64,000 bases of DNA from Puia sp963703355 (lineage in GTDB: Bacteria > Bacteroidota > Bacteroidia > Chitinophagales > Chitinophagaceae), in assembly GCA_963703355.1 (NCBI GenBank), contig OY969813.1, positions 1,984,001-2,048,000 on the forward strand, in the 5' to 3' direction. Below are positions 53,418 to 62,634 of the stretch, piece after piece (the first letter of the stretch is position 1; each line of letters opens with the position of its first letter). Under the pieces are notes generated by a model. It did no database searches. It was not told the origin of the DNA and saw only the letters and a program-made list of their open reading frames with translations. A program made the position numbers and the translations under genes.

Positions 53418-54368
53418 ATGGTTACTGTAACAGGTCAGAAAGATACCAGAAGTGGATTTGGAGACGGGATTGTAGAACTTGCCAGAAAGAACACGGAGGT
53501 CGTGGCCCTTACCGCGGATTTGGCTGGTTCGCTTAAGCTGAATCAGTTCATCAAAGAATTTCCGGAACGATTTGTACAATGCGGTATTTCGGAGGCCAAT
53601 ATGATCAGTATAGCAGCGGGTATGACCATCGGAGGAAAAATTCCTTTTACTACGACCTTTGCCAATTTTTCTACTGGCCGTGTGTACGACCAGATCCGTC
53701 AATCGGTAGCTTACTCAGGAAAAAATGTAAAAATTTGCGCATCTCATGCCGGCCTAACGCTGGGTGAAGATGGTGCAACACATCAGATACTTGAAGATAT
53801 TGGCATGATGAAAATGCTTCCGGGAATGACTGTTATAGTGCCATGCGATTATGCGCAAACAAAAGCTGCAACTTTAGCCATTGCTGAATATCAGGGACCC
53901 GTTTACCTCAGGTTTGGAAGACCGGTCTGGCCGATTTTTACATCAGAAATGGAATTCAAGATTGGCAAAGCGCAGCAGTTTACTGAAGGAAAGGATGTTT
54001 CGATCTTTGCCTGCGGACACCTTGTATGGATCGCTCTGGAAGCTGAAAAAATTTTAAAAGAAAAAGGTATTTCTGCAGAAATTATAAATATGCATACCAT
54101 CAAGCCGCTGGATAGAGAGGCTGTATTGAAATCCATTAGAAAAACGGGTTGTGCGGTCAGTGCTGAAGAGCACAATATTATCGGTGGTCTGGGAGACAGT
54201 ATTGCTCAGGCAGCTTCAAAAGAAAATCCAATTCCGATCGAATATGTGGGTACCAACGATACGTTTGGAGAAAGTGGAACGCCGAGTCAGTTACTTGAGA
54301 AATATGGACTGGATGCTGCACATATTGTAGCCGCAGCCGAGAAAGTGATCGCGAGGAAAAATAAATAA
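53418..54368 (+). CDS. Transketolase, C-terminal half (pyrimidine-binding and C domains)
   Basis: 316 aa. Begins with DTRSGFGDGIVELA and contains the catalytic Glu in GISEANMISIAAGM, FTTFANFSTGRVYDQIRQS and SHAGLTLGEDGATHQ, typical of the second polypeptide of split transketolases. The partner carrying the thiamine diphosphate-binding GDG motif is not adjacent; galE is upstream. It follows galE by 19 bp. Alternatively it acts as a DXS-like or ketolase subunit in sugar synthesis. Confidence 0.88.
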   Translation: MVTVTGQKDTRSGFGDGIVELARKNTEVVALTADLAGSLKLNQFIKEFPERFVQCGISEANMISIAAGMTIGGKIPFTTTFANFSTGRVYDQIRQSVAYSGKNVKICASHAGLTLGEDGATHQILEDIGMMKMLPGMTVIVPCDYAQTKAATLAIAEYQGPVYLRFGRPVWPIFTSEMEFKIGKAQQFTEGKDVSIFACGHLVWIALEAEKILKEKGISAEIINMHTIKPLDREAVLKSIRKTGCAVSAEEHNIIGGLGDSIAQAASKENPIPIEYVGTNDTFGESGTPSQLLEKYGLDAAHIVAAAEKVIARKNK

Positions 54369-54404
54369 TTCATTATCCAGTTAAGAGTAAAATCCAAATC
54401 CCGC

Positions 54405-54956
54405 ATGGCGGAACAGACAACGGATACGGAACTTCTGGCTCTATTTCGTGAACCGGCTACCAAGGAGAAGGCATTTACTGAAATCGTAAAAAAATATCAG
54501 GAAAGGCTTTACTGGCATATCCGACGGATGCTGGTGGATCACGACGACTCGAATGACGTGCTGCAAAACGTTTTTATCCGTGTCTGGAATGCGCTTTCGG
54601 GATTTAGGGAAGACGCCCAACTGTATACCTGGCTGTACCGAATAGCCACCAATGAAAGTCTGACTTTTATAGAACAACAGAAAAAGAAAGCATCCGTGTC
54701 ACTAAGTGACGTAGAATCCGGGCTCAGTAATAAAATAAAGGCCGATAAAGACTTTGATGCCAACAAATTAGAGTGGAAATTACAATTGGCAATTCAGCAA
54801 CTCCCTGAAAAACAAAGAGTTGTGTTTATGCTTCGATACTATGATGAAATGCCCTATGAGGAGATGAGTAAGGTATTGGATACGTCGGCAGGCGCCCTGA
54901 AGGCATCTTATCACCATGCGGCCAAGAAAATAGAAGATTTTATACTTAATCATTAA
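54405..54956 (+). CDS. ECF-family RNA polymerase sigma factor
   Basis: 183 aa. Sigma region 2 (FTEIVKKYQERLYWHIRRMLVDHDDSNDVLQNVFIRVWNAL) and region 4 (LQLAIQQLPEKQRVVFMLRYYDEMPYEEMSKVLDTSAGALKASYHHAAKKI) with a short linker, the ECF layout. The next two genes encode a one-helix membrane protein and a CpxP-like periplasmic protein, a likely anti-sigma and sensor set. Confidence 0.95.
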   Translation: MAEQTTDTELLALFREPATKEKAFTEIVKKYQERLYWHIRRMLVDHDDSNDVLQNVFIRVWNALSGFREDAQLYTWLYRIATNESLTFIEQQKKKASVSLSDVESGLSNKIKADKDFDANKLEWKLQLAIQQLPEKQRVVFMLRYYDEMPYEEMSKVLDTSAGALKASYHHAAKKIEDFILNH

Positions 54957-54989
54957 ACTTTAGTTACCATAAGAGGTCTTAATGACGCA

Positions 54990-55616
54990 ATGAAAACCCC
55001 CATTGAAATATTAACAGAATTACAGGAAATAGCACCTCATCTGGGGAAACAGGGCATTTACCGGATTCCTTATTCAGTTCCGACGGATTTTTTTGAAGAT
55101 TTTACGAAAAATCTGATGGAACGGATTCGATTGGAGGAGATGGACGAAGTTTCACCACATTTTGAAATTTCGGAAATTTCACCAGTGCTTGCGGAATTAA
55201 AAAATAAAAATCCATATCAGGTACCAGCAGGATATTTCGAGGCACTCAAAACAAAAATTCCGGCTTTAGAAACTTCACCGGCGACAGTAAATTTAAAACG
55301 GACACCCGTTTTTAACTTGAAGGTTTTTAAATATGCCGTCGCTGCAGGTATTGCCGCTTTACTTGGAACAGCCGTGTTCACTTTGAATAATCGTAAAATA
55401 TCTGATCCAATAAAAGATCTGACAACAATAAGCGATCAGGATATGGCAAATTATCTGGATTCAGATGATATCCATTGGACACCTGGTCTATCATCCTCAT
55501 CGGTTTCGACTGATTTCAACGAGAATGACGTGCAGGATCTGTTGAGTGGCGTGCCGGATGAAGAGCTTGAACAATATTCGACATTATTGCCGGATGACAA
55601 ACGAAACGTAAATTGA
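54990..55616 (+). CDS. Single-pass membrane protein, probable anti-sigma factor
   Basis: 208 aa. A cytosolic part (1-112) contains two copies of a Y-x-[IV]-P motif (YRIPYSVPTDFF and YQVPAGYF); a membrane helix spans about 113-132; the C-terminal 75 residues are acidic and would be periplasmic. It lies 33 bp after the ECF sigma gene. I do not see a zinc HxxxCxxC anti-sigma motif, so the family is undefined and the role is inferred from context and topology. Confidence 0.7.
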   Translation: MKTPIEILTELQEIAPHLGKQGIYRIPYSVPTDFFEDFTKNLMERIRLEEMDEVSPHFEISEISPVLAELKNKNPYQVPAGYFEALKTKIPALETSPATVNLKRTPVFNLKVFKYAVAAGIAALLGTAVFTLNNRKISDPIKDLTTISDQDMANYLDSDDIHWTPGLSSSSVSTDFNENDVQDLLSGVPDEELEQYSTLLPDDKRNVN

Positions 55617-55622
55617 TCCTTA

Positions 55623-56021
55623 ATGAAGAGACTTTTACTTTTAACTTGTTTTGCTTTTACTATTTTGGTCAGTGTAGCACAAAATGGTAATCGCCTTGAA
55701 GCACTTAAAATTGCATACATCACTAAGAGATTAGATCTAAGCCCTGAAGAGGCTCAGAAATTCTGGCCCATTTATAATCAGTATGCTGAAGAATTGAAAA
55801 GAACGAGGCAGGATGCGATAAGAAACAGCAGAAGTGAAATTGAACTGGATGAAGCCTTACTCAACGTCCGCAAAAAATACAGCGCCTTATTCAGTCAGGC
55901 GCTTTCCCCACAAAAAATAGATATCTTCTTCAAATCAGAAAAAGAATTCGGGCACTTTGTCCAGGAGGAGATCAGAAACCGGCAATTAAAAAAACAAATG
56001 CGGTTGCAGGAGAATCCTTAA
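55623..56021 (+). CDS. CpxP/Spy-like periplasmic protein
   Basis: 132 aa. The signal peptide ends near VSVAQ. A helical body with LDLSPEEAQKFWPIYNQYAEELK and ALSPQKIDIFFKSEKEFGHF resembles the LTxxQ-type CpxP/Spy/CnrX fold. It starts 6 bp after the membrane protein gene. In Cnr/Zra-type systems such proteins sense metal or misfolded protein and control the anti-sigma; the same is proposed here. Confidence 0.75.
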   Translation: MKRLLLLTCFAFTILVSVAQNGNRLEALKIAYITKRLDLSPEEAQKFWPIYNQYAEELKRTRQDAIRNSRSEIELDEALLNVRKKYSALFSQALSPQKIDIFFKSEKEFGHFVQEEIRNRQLKKQMRLQENP

Positions 56022-56023
56022 AA

Positions 56024-56060
56024 GCCTGAAAGCTCAAAGCCAAAAGCCCAAAGCTTTATC
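56024..56060. repeat. Low-complexity AAAGC(T/C) word repeat
   Basis: Words AAAGCCT, AAAGCTC, AAAGCC and AAAGCTTT follow each other just after the CpxP-like gene. Another of the gene-end word arrays in this window; self-pairing is weak. Confidence 0.5.
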
Positions 56061-56209
56061 CGCCAATCGGTAAATTTCGTTTTCATATTTCAGCAATTGT
56101 GTTTGGCAGTAGCTCAAGATCACCTTTTGAGTCGAATTAACAGGTAGATTACATTTCAATTTTCTCCGGTCATCTTGGCTGTTTATCTTGCATTCATACA
56201 ATTAAAGAT

Positions 56210-57466
56210 ATGAGGAAATTATTTTGTGCATCGTTTCTTGTTTTCTCGGGACTACTTCACGCGCAGGACAGTACACAGCATGTTGTTCCAGGCAGAACGA
56301 ATGGTGCCGATCAAATAAACAAACCCTATTTGATTCTGATATCTGCCGATGGATTTCGGTACGATCTCGCCGATAAATTCCAGGCGAAAAATCTGATTCA
56401 ATTCAGGACCGCCGGAGTGGCGGCGGATTATATGCAATCGTCATTCCCGTCATTAACTTTTCCAAATCATTATAGTATTGCGACGGGTGATTATCCGGCG
56501 CATGATGGAATAGTAGACAATACATTTTTCGATCCAACACGCGATCAGGTTTATACCATGGGTAACCGAAAGGAAGTGGAAGATAGTTCCTGGTATGACG
56601 CAACTCCCATCTGGGTGCTTGCTGAAAAACAAAAAATGATAACAGCCAGTTATTATTGGGTTGGCGCCGAAGCGGCCATTCAGGGAGTCAGACCCACCTA
56701 TTATTACAAATTCAACTCGCTGATTCCAATGGAGGAAAGAATCCGTGACGTTCGTAACTGGCTGATTTTACCCGAAGAAAAAAGACCTCACCTCATTACC
56801 TTTTACATTCCCGATGTGGATCACGAAGAACATGTACACGGCGTGGATTCAAAACAGACGGAAGATGCGGTGCATTATGTAGATCAGTCGGTAGCCCAAC
56901 TGGTAAAAACGATTGACTCGCTCCATCTGCCGGTGAATTATATTTTTGTTTCAGATCACGGAATGACGGATATCGATACTGTCAAAACTCTCAGCCTACC
57001 AAAATCTATTGATACCAGTCGTTTCGTTATCACGAATTCCCTGGCGATCGTACATATGTATGCAAAAAATACGGCGGATATAATGCCCGCTTATAAAGAA
57101 TTGAAATCTGCAGCAAAAGATTACGAAGTATATCTCGCGACTAACCTGCCTGCACGCTGGCATTACAGTAAAAAAGATGATCGTTACAATCGCATTGGAG
57201 ATATTATTCTTGTAAGCTATCCCCCTAAAGTATTTAACTTAAACGGCCGGCACCTCAATCCGGCCACTCACGGGTTTGATCCGGCGCTCCCAGTCATGCA
57301 TGCTACTTTTTATGCATGGGGACCTGCATTTAAATCAAAGATGAAAATCAAAGGATTCGAAAATGTAAATATCTATCCATTGATTACGAGAATTCTGCAA
57401 TTAAAAAATACAGATCCTGTCGACGGCCATATCAAAGTGTTGAAACCAATCCTGAAATCCAATTGA
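56210..57466 (+). CDS. Nucleotide pyrophosphatase/phosphodiesterase family protein
   Basis: 418 aa. A signal peptide ends near LLHAQ. Metal ligands and nucleophile of the NPP branch are visible: ISADGFRYDL, the Thr in SLTFPNHYSIATG, YIPDVDHEEHVHG and VSDHGMTDID, then a late His in NPATHGFDP. It cleaves phosphodiester or pyrophosphate bonds of nucleotides in the periplasm. A possible phosphate-scavenging role; not linked by position to the 39.6-51.3 kb region. Confidence 0.9.
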   Translation: MRKLFCASFLVFSGLLHAQDSTQHVVPGRTNGADQINKPYLILISADGFRYDLADKFQAKNLIQFRTAGVAADYMQSSFPSLTFPNHYSIATGDYPAHDGIVDNTFFDPTRDQVYTMGNRKEVEDSSWYDATPIWVLAEKQKMITASYYWVGAEAAIQGVRPTYYYKFNSLIPMEERIRDVRNWLILPEEKRPHLITFYIPDVDHEEHVHGVDSKQTEDAVHYVDQSVAQLVKTIDSLHLPVNYIFVSDHGMTDIDTVKTLSLPKSIDTSRFVITNSLAIVHMYAKNTADIMPAYKELKSAAKDYEVYLATNLPARWHYSKKDDRYNRIGDIILVSYPPKVFNLNGRHLNPATHGFDPALPVMHATFYAWGPAFKSKMKIKGFENVNIYPLITRILQLKNTDPVDGHIKVLKPILKSN

Positions 57467-57470
57467 GGAT

Positions 57471-57512
57471 TTCCACTATTATTCAATAAAACGATGATGA
57501 GTGGAATCATTT
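57471..57512 (+). terminator. Weak terminator candidate
   Basis: TTCCACT (57471-57477) pairs with AGTGGAA (57500-57506) around a 22-nt loop, followed by TCATTTTT. The long loop makes it a weak call. Confidence 0.35.
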
Positions 57513-57564
57513 TTGTGACTTATTTGTCGTAGTTCTTCTTTATAGGAGCTTCAACATAGGGACT

Positions 57565-57610
57565 TTACGTCTTCTTACGCTTTCTTACGTCTTCTTACGT
57601 CTTTTTACGT
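57565..57610. repeat. 10-bp tandem repeat TTACGTCTTC
   Basis: Four 10-bp units (TTACGTCTTC, TTACGCTTTC, TTACGTCTTC, TTACGTCTTT) and a partial fifth. They lie between the convergent NPP-like and MBL-fold genes. Confidence 0.8.
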
Positions 57611-57643
57611 TATCCACGGGCGATTGCATAACCCAAATCCATT

Positions 57644-58390
57644 TCATGCTGACTCAAACTTGTATATGGGAGATTTTATGTCGTGATAGAACATAAACGT
57701 CCACCCTTCCTTCTGACCCTGTTCCCACCATTTCTGTCGAAGCTCCATACATTTCCGGCCATCATAATCATATTTAGCTACGAAACGGCTACGCATTTGA
57801 TTAATCTGCGGCGCCACGTCACCACCAAAAAAAGCATGTTCTCCATCTGCTTCAATATGAAATACCTGGTGAAAGGGACAATGACCTCCCGTAACCTCAT
57901 AACGAATATATCCGTCGATTACTCCATTGCCTTCCAGTTTTACAAGATTCGAAAGATTTTCCAGAAAAGCAAAAGATTCAGGTTCGTAACTCGGAAATCC
58001 TTTTTCAAATGCGTATTCCAATTCACGCTGCTGTAAATAATAAATGGCATTGGGAAACGATGCCACTTTGCCGCCACCCGGATTTGTTTTACCGGCGCCG
58101 CTTACGTGATCCTTATGTAAATGACTCAGCAACACTTTGGTAACGGCATTGGGATCTACGCCTGCCTGTTGGATGAGCCGATGAATCTGCATGGAACTGT
58201 CTTGTTCAAAGCCAAGGCCCGTATCCATGAGCAAAACATCTCTTTCTGTAATCAAAAGAAATGGCTGTATTTCGACGAGCAAACTTCCTGCGGATCGTTT
58301 TTGCAAATCATCTTTGGCCGGGTCGAAAGGAAGGAAGTTTTTTGTTTTGTCGATCGTAAAAGCACCTTCTGAAAGCGGAATGATTTGCAT
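57644..58390 (-). CDS. MBL-fold metallo-hydrolase
   Basis: 248 aa from ATG 58390. An in-frame ATG at 58459 would add 23 residues (LILLYSYTLILLY) that are just translated repeat, so it was rejected. The metal motif SHLHKDHVSG (HxHxDH) and LLMDTGLG place it in the metallo-beta-lactamase fold near lactonase/glyoxalase-like groups. The substrate is unknown. An exact TATATTTG -7 box (58395-58402) abuts the start, which would give a nearly leaderless message. Confidence 0.85.
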   Translation of the reverse strand: MQIIPLSEGAFTIDKTKNFLPFDPAKDDLQKRSAGSLLVEIQPFLLITERDVLLMDTGLGFEQDSSMQIHRLIQQAGVDPNAVTKVLLSHLHKDHVSGAGKTNPGGGKVASFPNAIYYLQQRELEYAFEKGFPSYEPESFAFLENLSNLVKLEGNGVIDGYIRYEVTGGHCPFHQVFHIEADGEHAFFGGDVAPQINQMRSRFVAKYDYDGRKCMELRQKWWEQGQKEGWTFMFYHDIKSPIYKFESA

Positions 58391-58400
58391 GACACAAATA

Positions 58401-58504
58401 TAGTATAGGAGTATAAGAGTATAAGAGTATAGGAGTATAAGAGTATCGTTCTTACACATTACACTCTTATACTCCTATACTCTTATACTCCTATACTCTT
58501 ATAT
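58401..58504. repeat. Third inverted repeat of the GAGTATAR family
   Basis: Left arm 58401-58446 and right arm 58461-58504 are near-perfect reverse complements built of 8-bp GAGTATAR words; the stem may exceed 40 bp. Between rodA and the MBL-fold gene, both on the minus strand, so it may terminate the mre operon. Confidence 0.88.
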
Positions 58505-58512
58505 CTTTATAT

Positions 58513-59859
58513 TTATCTAAGGACCATCTGCCGGTCTGCGTCAAGTTTAGCGAGGATAAACAGCATGACGCTGAATGTCAAAAGTGAGGTTCCTCCATAA
58601 CTTACGAATGGCAGGGGAATACCGATAACCGGTGCGAGACCAATCGTCATACAAATGTTGATAGCGATATGAAAGAAAAAAACGGAAGCAACACCGTAAG
58701 CGTACGCTCTGCTAAATACACTTCGCTGGCGTTCTGCGATGGTTACAATCCGCATTAATAGCACAACATAAATACCAAGAAACGCAATGCTTCCAAGAAA
58801 ACCAAACCCCTCCCCTATAGTACAGAAAATAAAGTCTGTCCTTTGTTCAGGAACGAAATCGTAACGGGTCTGCGTTCCTTTAAGCAAGCCCTGGCCAAGT
58901 AATCCACCATTACTAATGGCAATCTTACTTTGTTTTACATTATAATTGCTATTATCCTTTTTCTTACCGACCGATTTCTCTTCAATTTCTTTTTCTGCTG
59001 CAGCATTTTTTGGCACATAGTCTTTACCGATGGCATCATAAATACGTTTTACCTGGTAAGGCTGAAATACATGATCAAACACAAAGGGAACTACAAACCG
59101 TTGCACACCCACACATACAAACCATATACTGGCAATAGCAAAAAGAACGGAACGTTGTCTTTTAATTTGTCTTCTTAATATATATACAGCCAGTGCGGCA
59201 ATCCCGGTTAATATGAGTGCAAGTAAATTCGGTTCCATTAACAGTGTGGCCACAACAAGTACAGCAAATGAAAAACCAATAATCAGCACCAATGCCGGAA
59301 GACCTTCCCTAAACATTACCAGAAAGAAAGAAAAATACACCAGCGCAAGACCGGTTTCTTTTTGCATGATAGATAATCCTGCGGGAACCAGAGCGATTAT
59401 AGCCGCTATAATTTGCGAACGGGGCCTTGCAAAGTCTGTTTCTACTCTCGACAAATATTTCGCCAGCGCAAGGTTTACAAATATTTTACAAATATCAGCA
59501 GGCTGAATCTGAATAGAAGAACCCAGTTTGATGATGGATGAAGTCCCTTTAATGTTGGAATGAAAAGGAAATACCAGCAGCATCAGGAAAATTCCGAATG
59601 CATAAGAAAGGTTGGCGGTTGCTGTAAAAAATTTGCTGTCAGTGAGCAAAATCACAATACCAAAAATGCCGCTAATCACAAAAAAAAGTGACTGGCGACT
59701 ATAGTCCGTTTTTAAAGAAATAAACCCCTGCAGAATATTATCACCATCGTGATAGGTAGCTGAGAAAATGCTCATTATTCCAATTACTGAAAGTATAAAC
59801 CAGAGCCAGATCAGCGATCGATCCGCGCCTTTCACAAAAGATGTATTGCGCTGGTTCAT
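58513..59859 (-). CDS. rodA: Rod shape-determining protein RodA
   Basis: 448 aa SEDS protein with about ten membrane helices. Recognisable segments: IKLGSSIQIQPADICKI, NGGLLGQGLLKGTQTRYDFVPEQRTDFIFCTIGEGFGFLG and GIPLPFVSYGGTSLL. RodA is the peptidoglycan glycosyltransferase partner of PBP2 in the elongasome. It overlaps mrdA by 4 bp. A long inverted repeat follows the gene. Confidence 0.95.
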   Translation of the reverse strand: MNQRNTSFVKGADRSLIWLWFILSVIGIMSIFSATYHDGDNILQGFISLKTDYSRQSLFFVISGIFGIVILLTDSKFFTATANLSYAFGIFLMLLVFPFHSNIKGTSSIIKLGSSIQIQPADICKIFVNLALAKYLSRVETDFARPRSQIIAAIIALVPAGLSIMQKETGLALVYFSFFLVMFREGLPALVLIIGFSFAVLVVATLLMEPNLLALILTGIAALAVYILRRQIKRQRSVLFAIASIWFVCVGVQRFVVPFVFDHVFQPYQVKRIYDAIGKDYVPKNAAAEKEIEEKSVGKKKDNSNYNVKQSKIAISNGGLLGQGLLKGTQTRYDFVPEQRTDFIFCTIGEGFGFLGSIAFLGIYVVLLMRIVTIAERQRSVFSRAYAYGVASVFFFHIAINICMTIGLAPVIGIPLPFVSYGGTSLLTFSVMLFILAKLDADRQMVLR

Positions 59860-62081
59860 GGTGAAGGGTTTGTATTTGTGTCTTTCTGTATAACCGGTTC
59901 TTCTTCGGGTTTTATCGCAAACGTGTCAATCGGCTTCTTTGTATGGGTTCTGCCGGACTTTCCGCTTGTATCTGTTTTCCTGAAAATGGAAGAGTCTGTT
60001 CTTTTTACTCTGGAACTATCTGCTACGGTTCCGGAGATACGCGTTCTTGGTCCAAAAGGGATGGTTATATGGGTTGTCGGCCTGTGTAATGTATCGAGCA
60101 TTTGTCGGCGAAGGGAGGGGTCCTGATATGTTCTCCAACGTGCGCTGTCGCCACTCTGCTTGGCCCATAGAACAGCTCTTACGGAATCAGTGATAAACTG
60201 CAAACGTACCAGGTATCCAGGAAGCAAATTCGTATTGGCAATTTCAGTCGCAAGTTTCACTCGTTCAGCTGTCAGCGTATCGCGTAAATATTTTTCTACC
60301 ATCAGACTCGCTATTCGTCCGGCCCATGTTGCACCGAATCCTGCGTTCTGTATGACCACGGCAATCGCAATCTTTGGATTTTCCCTTGGAGCAAAACACA
60401 CAAACATAGAATTGTTGTTCAGTTTGGTTCTTCTACCTTCAAGTGTCAAATAGTTTTCAGCTGTTCCCGTTTTAGCACACATATTGATACCGTCAATTCT
60501 TGCGATTTTGGCAGTTCCGACTTCTGTAACATCCTGCATTCCACTGATCACCGTTTCATAATCCGCATCAGAGATATGTGTGAGTACTTCGTGTTTTACA
60601 TTGTATTTATCAAGAATGGTATCTTCTATTGAATGGCCTTCCACATTTTGCACGAAGTGAGGAATATAGAAATAACCCTTGTTAGCAACAATACACATGG
60701 CATTGGCCATTTGCAAAGGGGTGACAAGCATCTTATCCTGACCTATGCCGAGGGTTGTCATCGTGCAGGAATTCCAGGATCCGTGGTACTCTTTATCGTA
60801 CGAAGTAGTATCAGGAATATTACCTCCGTCTTCACTTGGAAGATCCACGCCAATCCTATGACCAAGGCCGAATCTGTTCATATAGGATTTCCAGGTTTCC
60901 AATCCATCTCGTACATCGCCAATTTTGCGATTATCGACAGTTAATCGGAAAGTGTTGCAGAAAAATGAATTACAGGAATGTGCAATTGCAAGTCTCAGAT
61001 TTGCAGCATGACCCGGCCATTTCTCGAGACATTTTACCGGATGGGTGCAAGCAAGATATACTCCCAGGCATGGATAACCGCTTGCCTGGGTAATAACTCC
61101 TTCATCCAATCCCACCAAAGCGCCCAGGGGTTTATATGTGGAACCAGGAGGATACAAACCTTTAATGGCACGGTTGAGCAGCGGGGCTCTTACATCAAGC
61201 GCCAGTTGTGCATAATTTTTTTGTTTGTCCGGGCCGGTTAAAGAATTTGGATCGTAGTCAGGCCCGGAAGCCATGGCAAGTATACCGCCCGTTTTTGGCT
61301 CGATGGCAACAACGGATCCAATTTTATTCGTGAGCAATTTCTCGGCAAGCTGTTGCAATTCGATATCCAGGTATGTGTGCAGGTTCCTTCCCGCCACCGC
61401 CGGTGTGTCGATAGCGCGATCCGAATAATGACCCACCAGACGGTTTTTATTGTCTTTTATCCAAAACTCTATTCCACGTTTTCCCATCAGTTGCTTTTCA
61501 TAGAATTGTTCCAGCCCACTTCTTCCTACATAATCACCTATCTGATAAAAATAATTGGAACGTTTCAGAATACTTGAATCGACCTCACCCACATATCCCA
61601 TAATGTGCGCAGCGGCATCAAAAGGGTAAATTCTCACAGGTCTTTCCTGCAAGTTAAAACCAGGAAAGCGCCATATGTTCTCTTCGAGTTTCGCATACAG
61701 GTCAGGCTCCAGCAAATCTTCAAATATGGAAGGTCGGAACGGGCCATTTTTTATTTTGGCGTCTAATACGCGGGACCTGAATTCGGCCGAGTCGATATCC
61801 AGGATCTGGCAAAAAAAAGCTGTATCAATGTTTTTTACCTGCGATGGGGTGACCATCAGATCATAAAGAATCGTATTGTTGAGGATTGCACGCTGGTTGT
61901 GATCATATATAATACCGCGAGTAGGGTATACTCTTTTAGGAAAAAGCGCATTTTCCTGCGCCATTTTTTTATACTTATCAGAAAAGATCTGGAGGTTAAA
62001 GAGCTGCACAAATATTACCAGGAACATCCCGCAAAAGATGAGGCGAATGATATTACTGCGCGATTGATTAAAAACAGGCAT
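59856..62081 (-). CDS. mrdA: Penicillin-binding protein 2 (class B transpeptidase)
   Basis: 741 aa. One N-terminal membrane helix (about 11-32), a dimerisation domain, then the transpeptidase with S314-T-Y-K317 (SxxK), SCN in IAHSCNSFF and KTG in MCAKTGTAEN. The C-terminal tail of about 120 residues after the domain is rich in Thr, Arg and Lys and has no counterpart in E. coli PBP2. It cross-links wall peptides with RodA. 19 bp after mreD; 4-bp overlap with rodA. Confidence 0.95.
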   Translation of the reverse strand: MPVFNQSRSNIIRLIFCGMFLVIFVQLFNLQIFSDKYKKMAQENALFPKRVYPTRGIIYDHNQRAILNNTILYDLMVTPSQVKNIDTAFFCQILDIDSAEFRSRVLDAKIKNGPFRPSIFEDLLEPDLYAKLEENIWRFPGFNLQERPVRIYPFDAAAHIMGYVGEVDSSILKRSNYFYQIGDYVGRSGLEQFYEKQLMGKRGIEFWIKDNKNRLVGHYSDRAIDTPAVAGRNLHTYLDIELQQLAEKLLTNKIGSVVAIEPKTGGILAMASGPDYDPNSLTGPDKQKNYAQLALDVRAPLLNRAIKGLYPPGSTYKPLGALVGLDEGVITQASGYPCLGVYLACTHPVKCLEKWPGHAANLRLAIAHSCNSFFCNTFRLTVDNRKIGDVRDGLETWKSYMNRFGLGHRIGVDLPSEDGGNIPDTTSYDKEYHGSWNSCTMTTLGIGQDKMLVTPLQMANAMCIVANKGYFYIPHFVQNVEGHSIEDTILDKYNVKHEVLTHISDADYETVISGMQDVTEVGTAKIARIDGINMCAKTGTAENYLTLEGRRTKLNNNSMFVCFAPRENPKIAIAVVIQNAGFGATWAGRIASLMVEKYLRDTLTAERVKLATEIANTNLLPGYLVRLQFITDSVRAVLWAKQSGDSARWRTYQDPSLRRQMLDTLHRPTTHITIPFGPRTRISGTVADSSRVKRTDSSIFRKTDTSGKSGRTHTKKPIDTFAIKPEEEPVIQKDTNTNPSP

Positions 62082-62100
62082 CTCCGGATATTGGAATTAA

Positions 62101-62634
62101 TTAAACCGTATTTGTTCTGAACTTTTCCTTTCTGAAAAATAATAATTCGGTAAGCAATATCAACAACATACTGATACCGGTTGTTGCAATTACTTTCCCG
62201 ATAAAATACAAAAAAGAACCGAAACTCATCCATTCCAGAAAAACAAGATATCCATGATGAAACAAGGTGAGCACAAATACGTAAGTAAAATAAGGCGCCC
62301 AACCCATACTGGTTATTGATGGAGATAAATAGTTCTTATCAGCGCCCTCCTGCGAAATCAGCATATTTACAACGAATGGTCTTAAATAAGCGATTAAAAC
62401 GCATGCGGCGGCATGCAGTCCGGGTGTGTGCATAAAATAATCCAGGCTTAGTCCAAATAAAAATGCCACCGTCATTAACGCTGCGCGGGTCATGCTAAAA
62501 GGAAGCCAGAGAATGTAGAGATAGTATAAGTATGGAGTAATGAACCGATGCAGCGGTGGCATCTTGAAAAGAATAAACACCTGAACAAAGATAAACAGGA
62601 TAAAACGAAATATATTTTTCAGCAATTCGCTCAT
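62101..62634 (-). CDS. mreD: Rod shape-determining protein MreD
   Basis: 177 aa, five or six membrane helices. The short loop TPYLYYLYILWLPFSMTRAALM and FLFGLSLDYFMHTPGLHAAACVLIAYLRPFV are typical of MreD, an inner-membrane elongasome protein. It starts inside the end of mreC (4-bp overlap). Confidence 0.9.
   Translation of the reverse strand: MSELLKNIFRFILFIFVQVFILFKMPPLHRFITPYLYYLYILWLPFSMTRAALMTVAFLFGLSLDYFMHTPGLHAAACVLIAYLRPFVVNMLISQEGADKNYLSPSITSMGWAPYFTYVFVLTLFHHGYLVFLEWMSFGSFLYFIGKVIATTGISMLLILLTELLFFRKEKFRTNTV

Noticed and set aside
58391..58459. 23-residue N-terminal extension of the MBL-fold gene
   Set aside because: The residues are encoded by the repeat arm, and a -7-like box lies at 58395-58402, downstream of the longer start.
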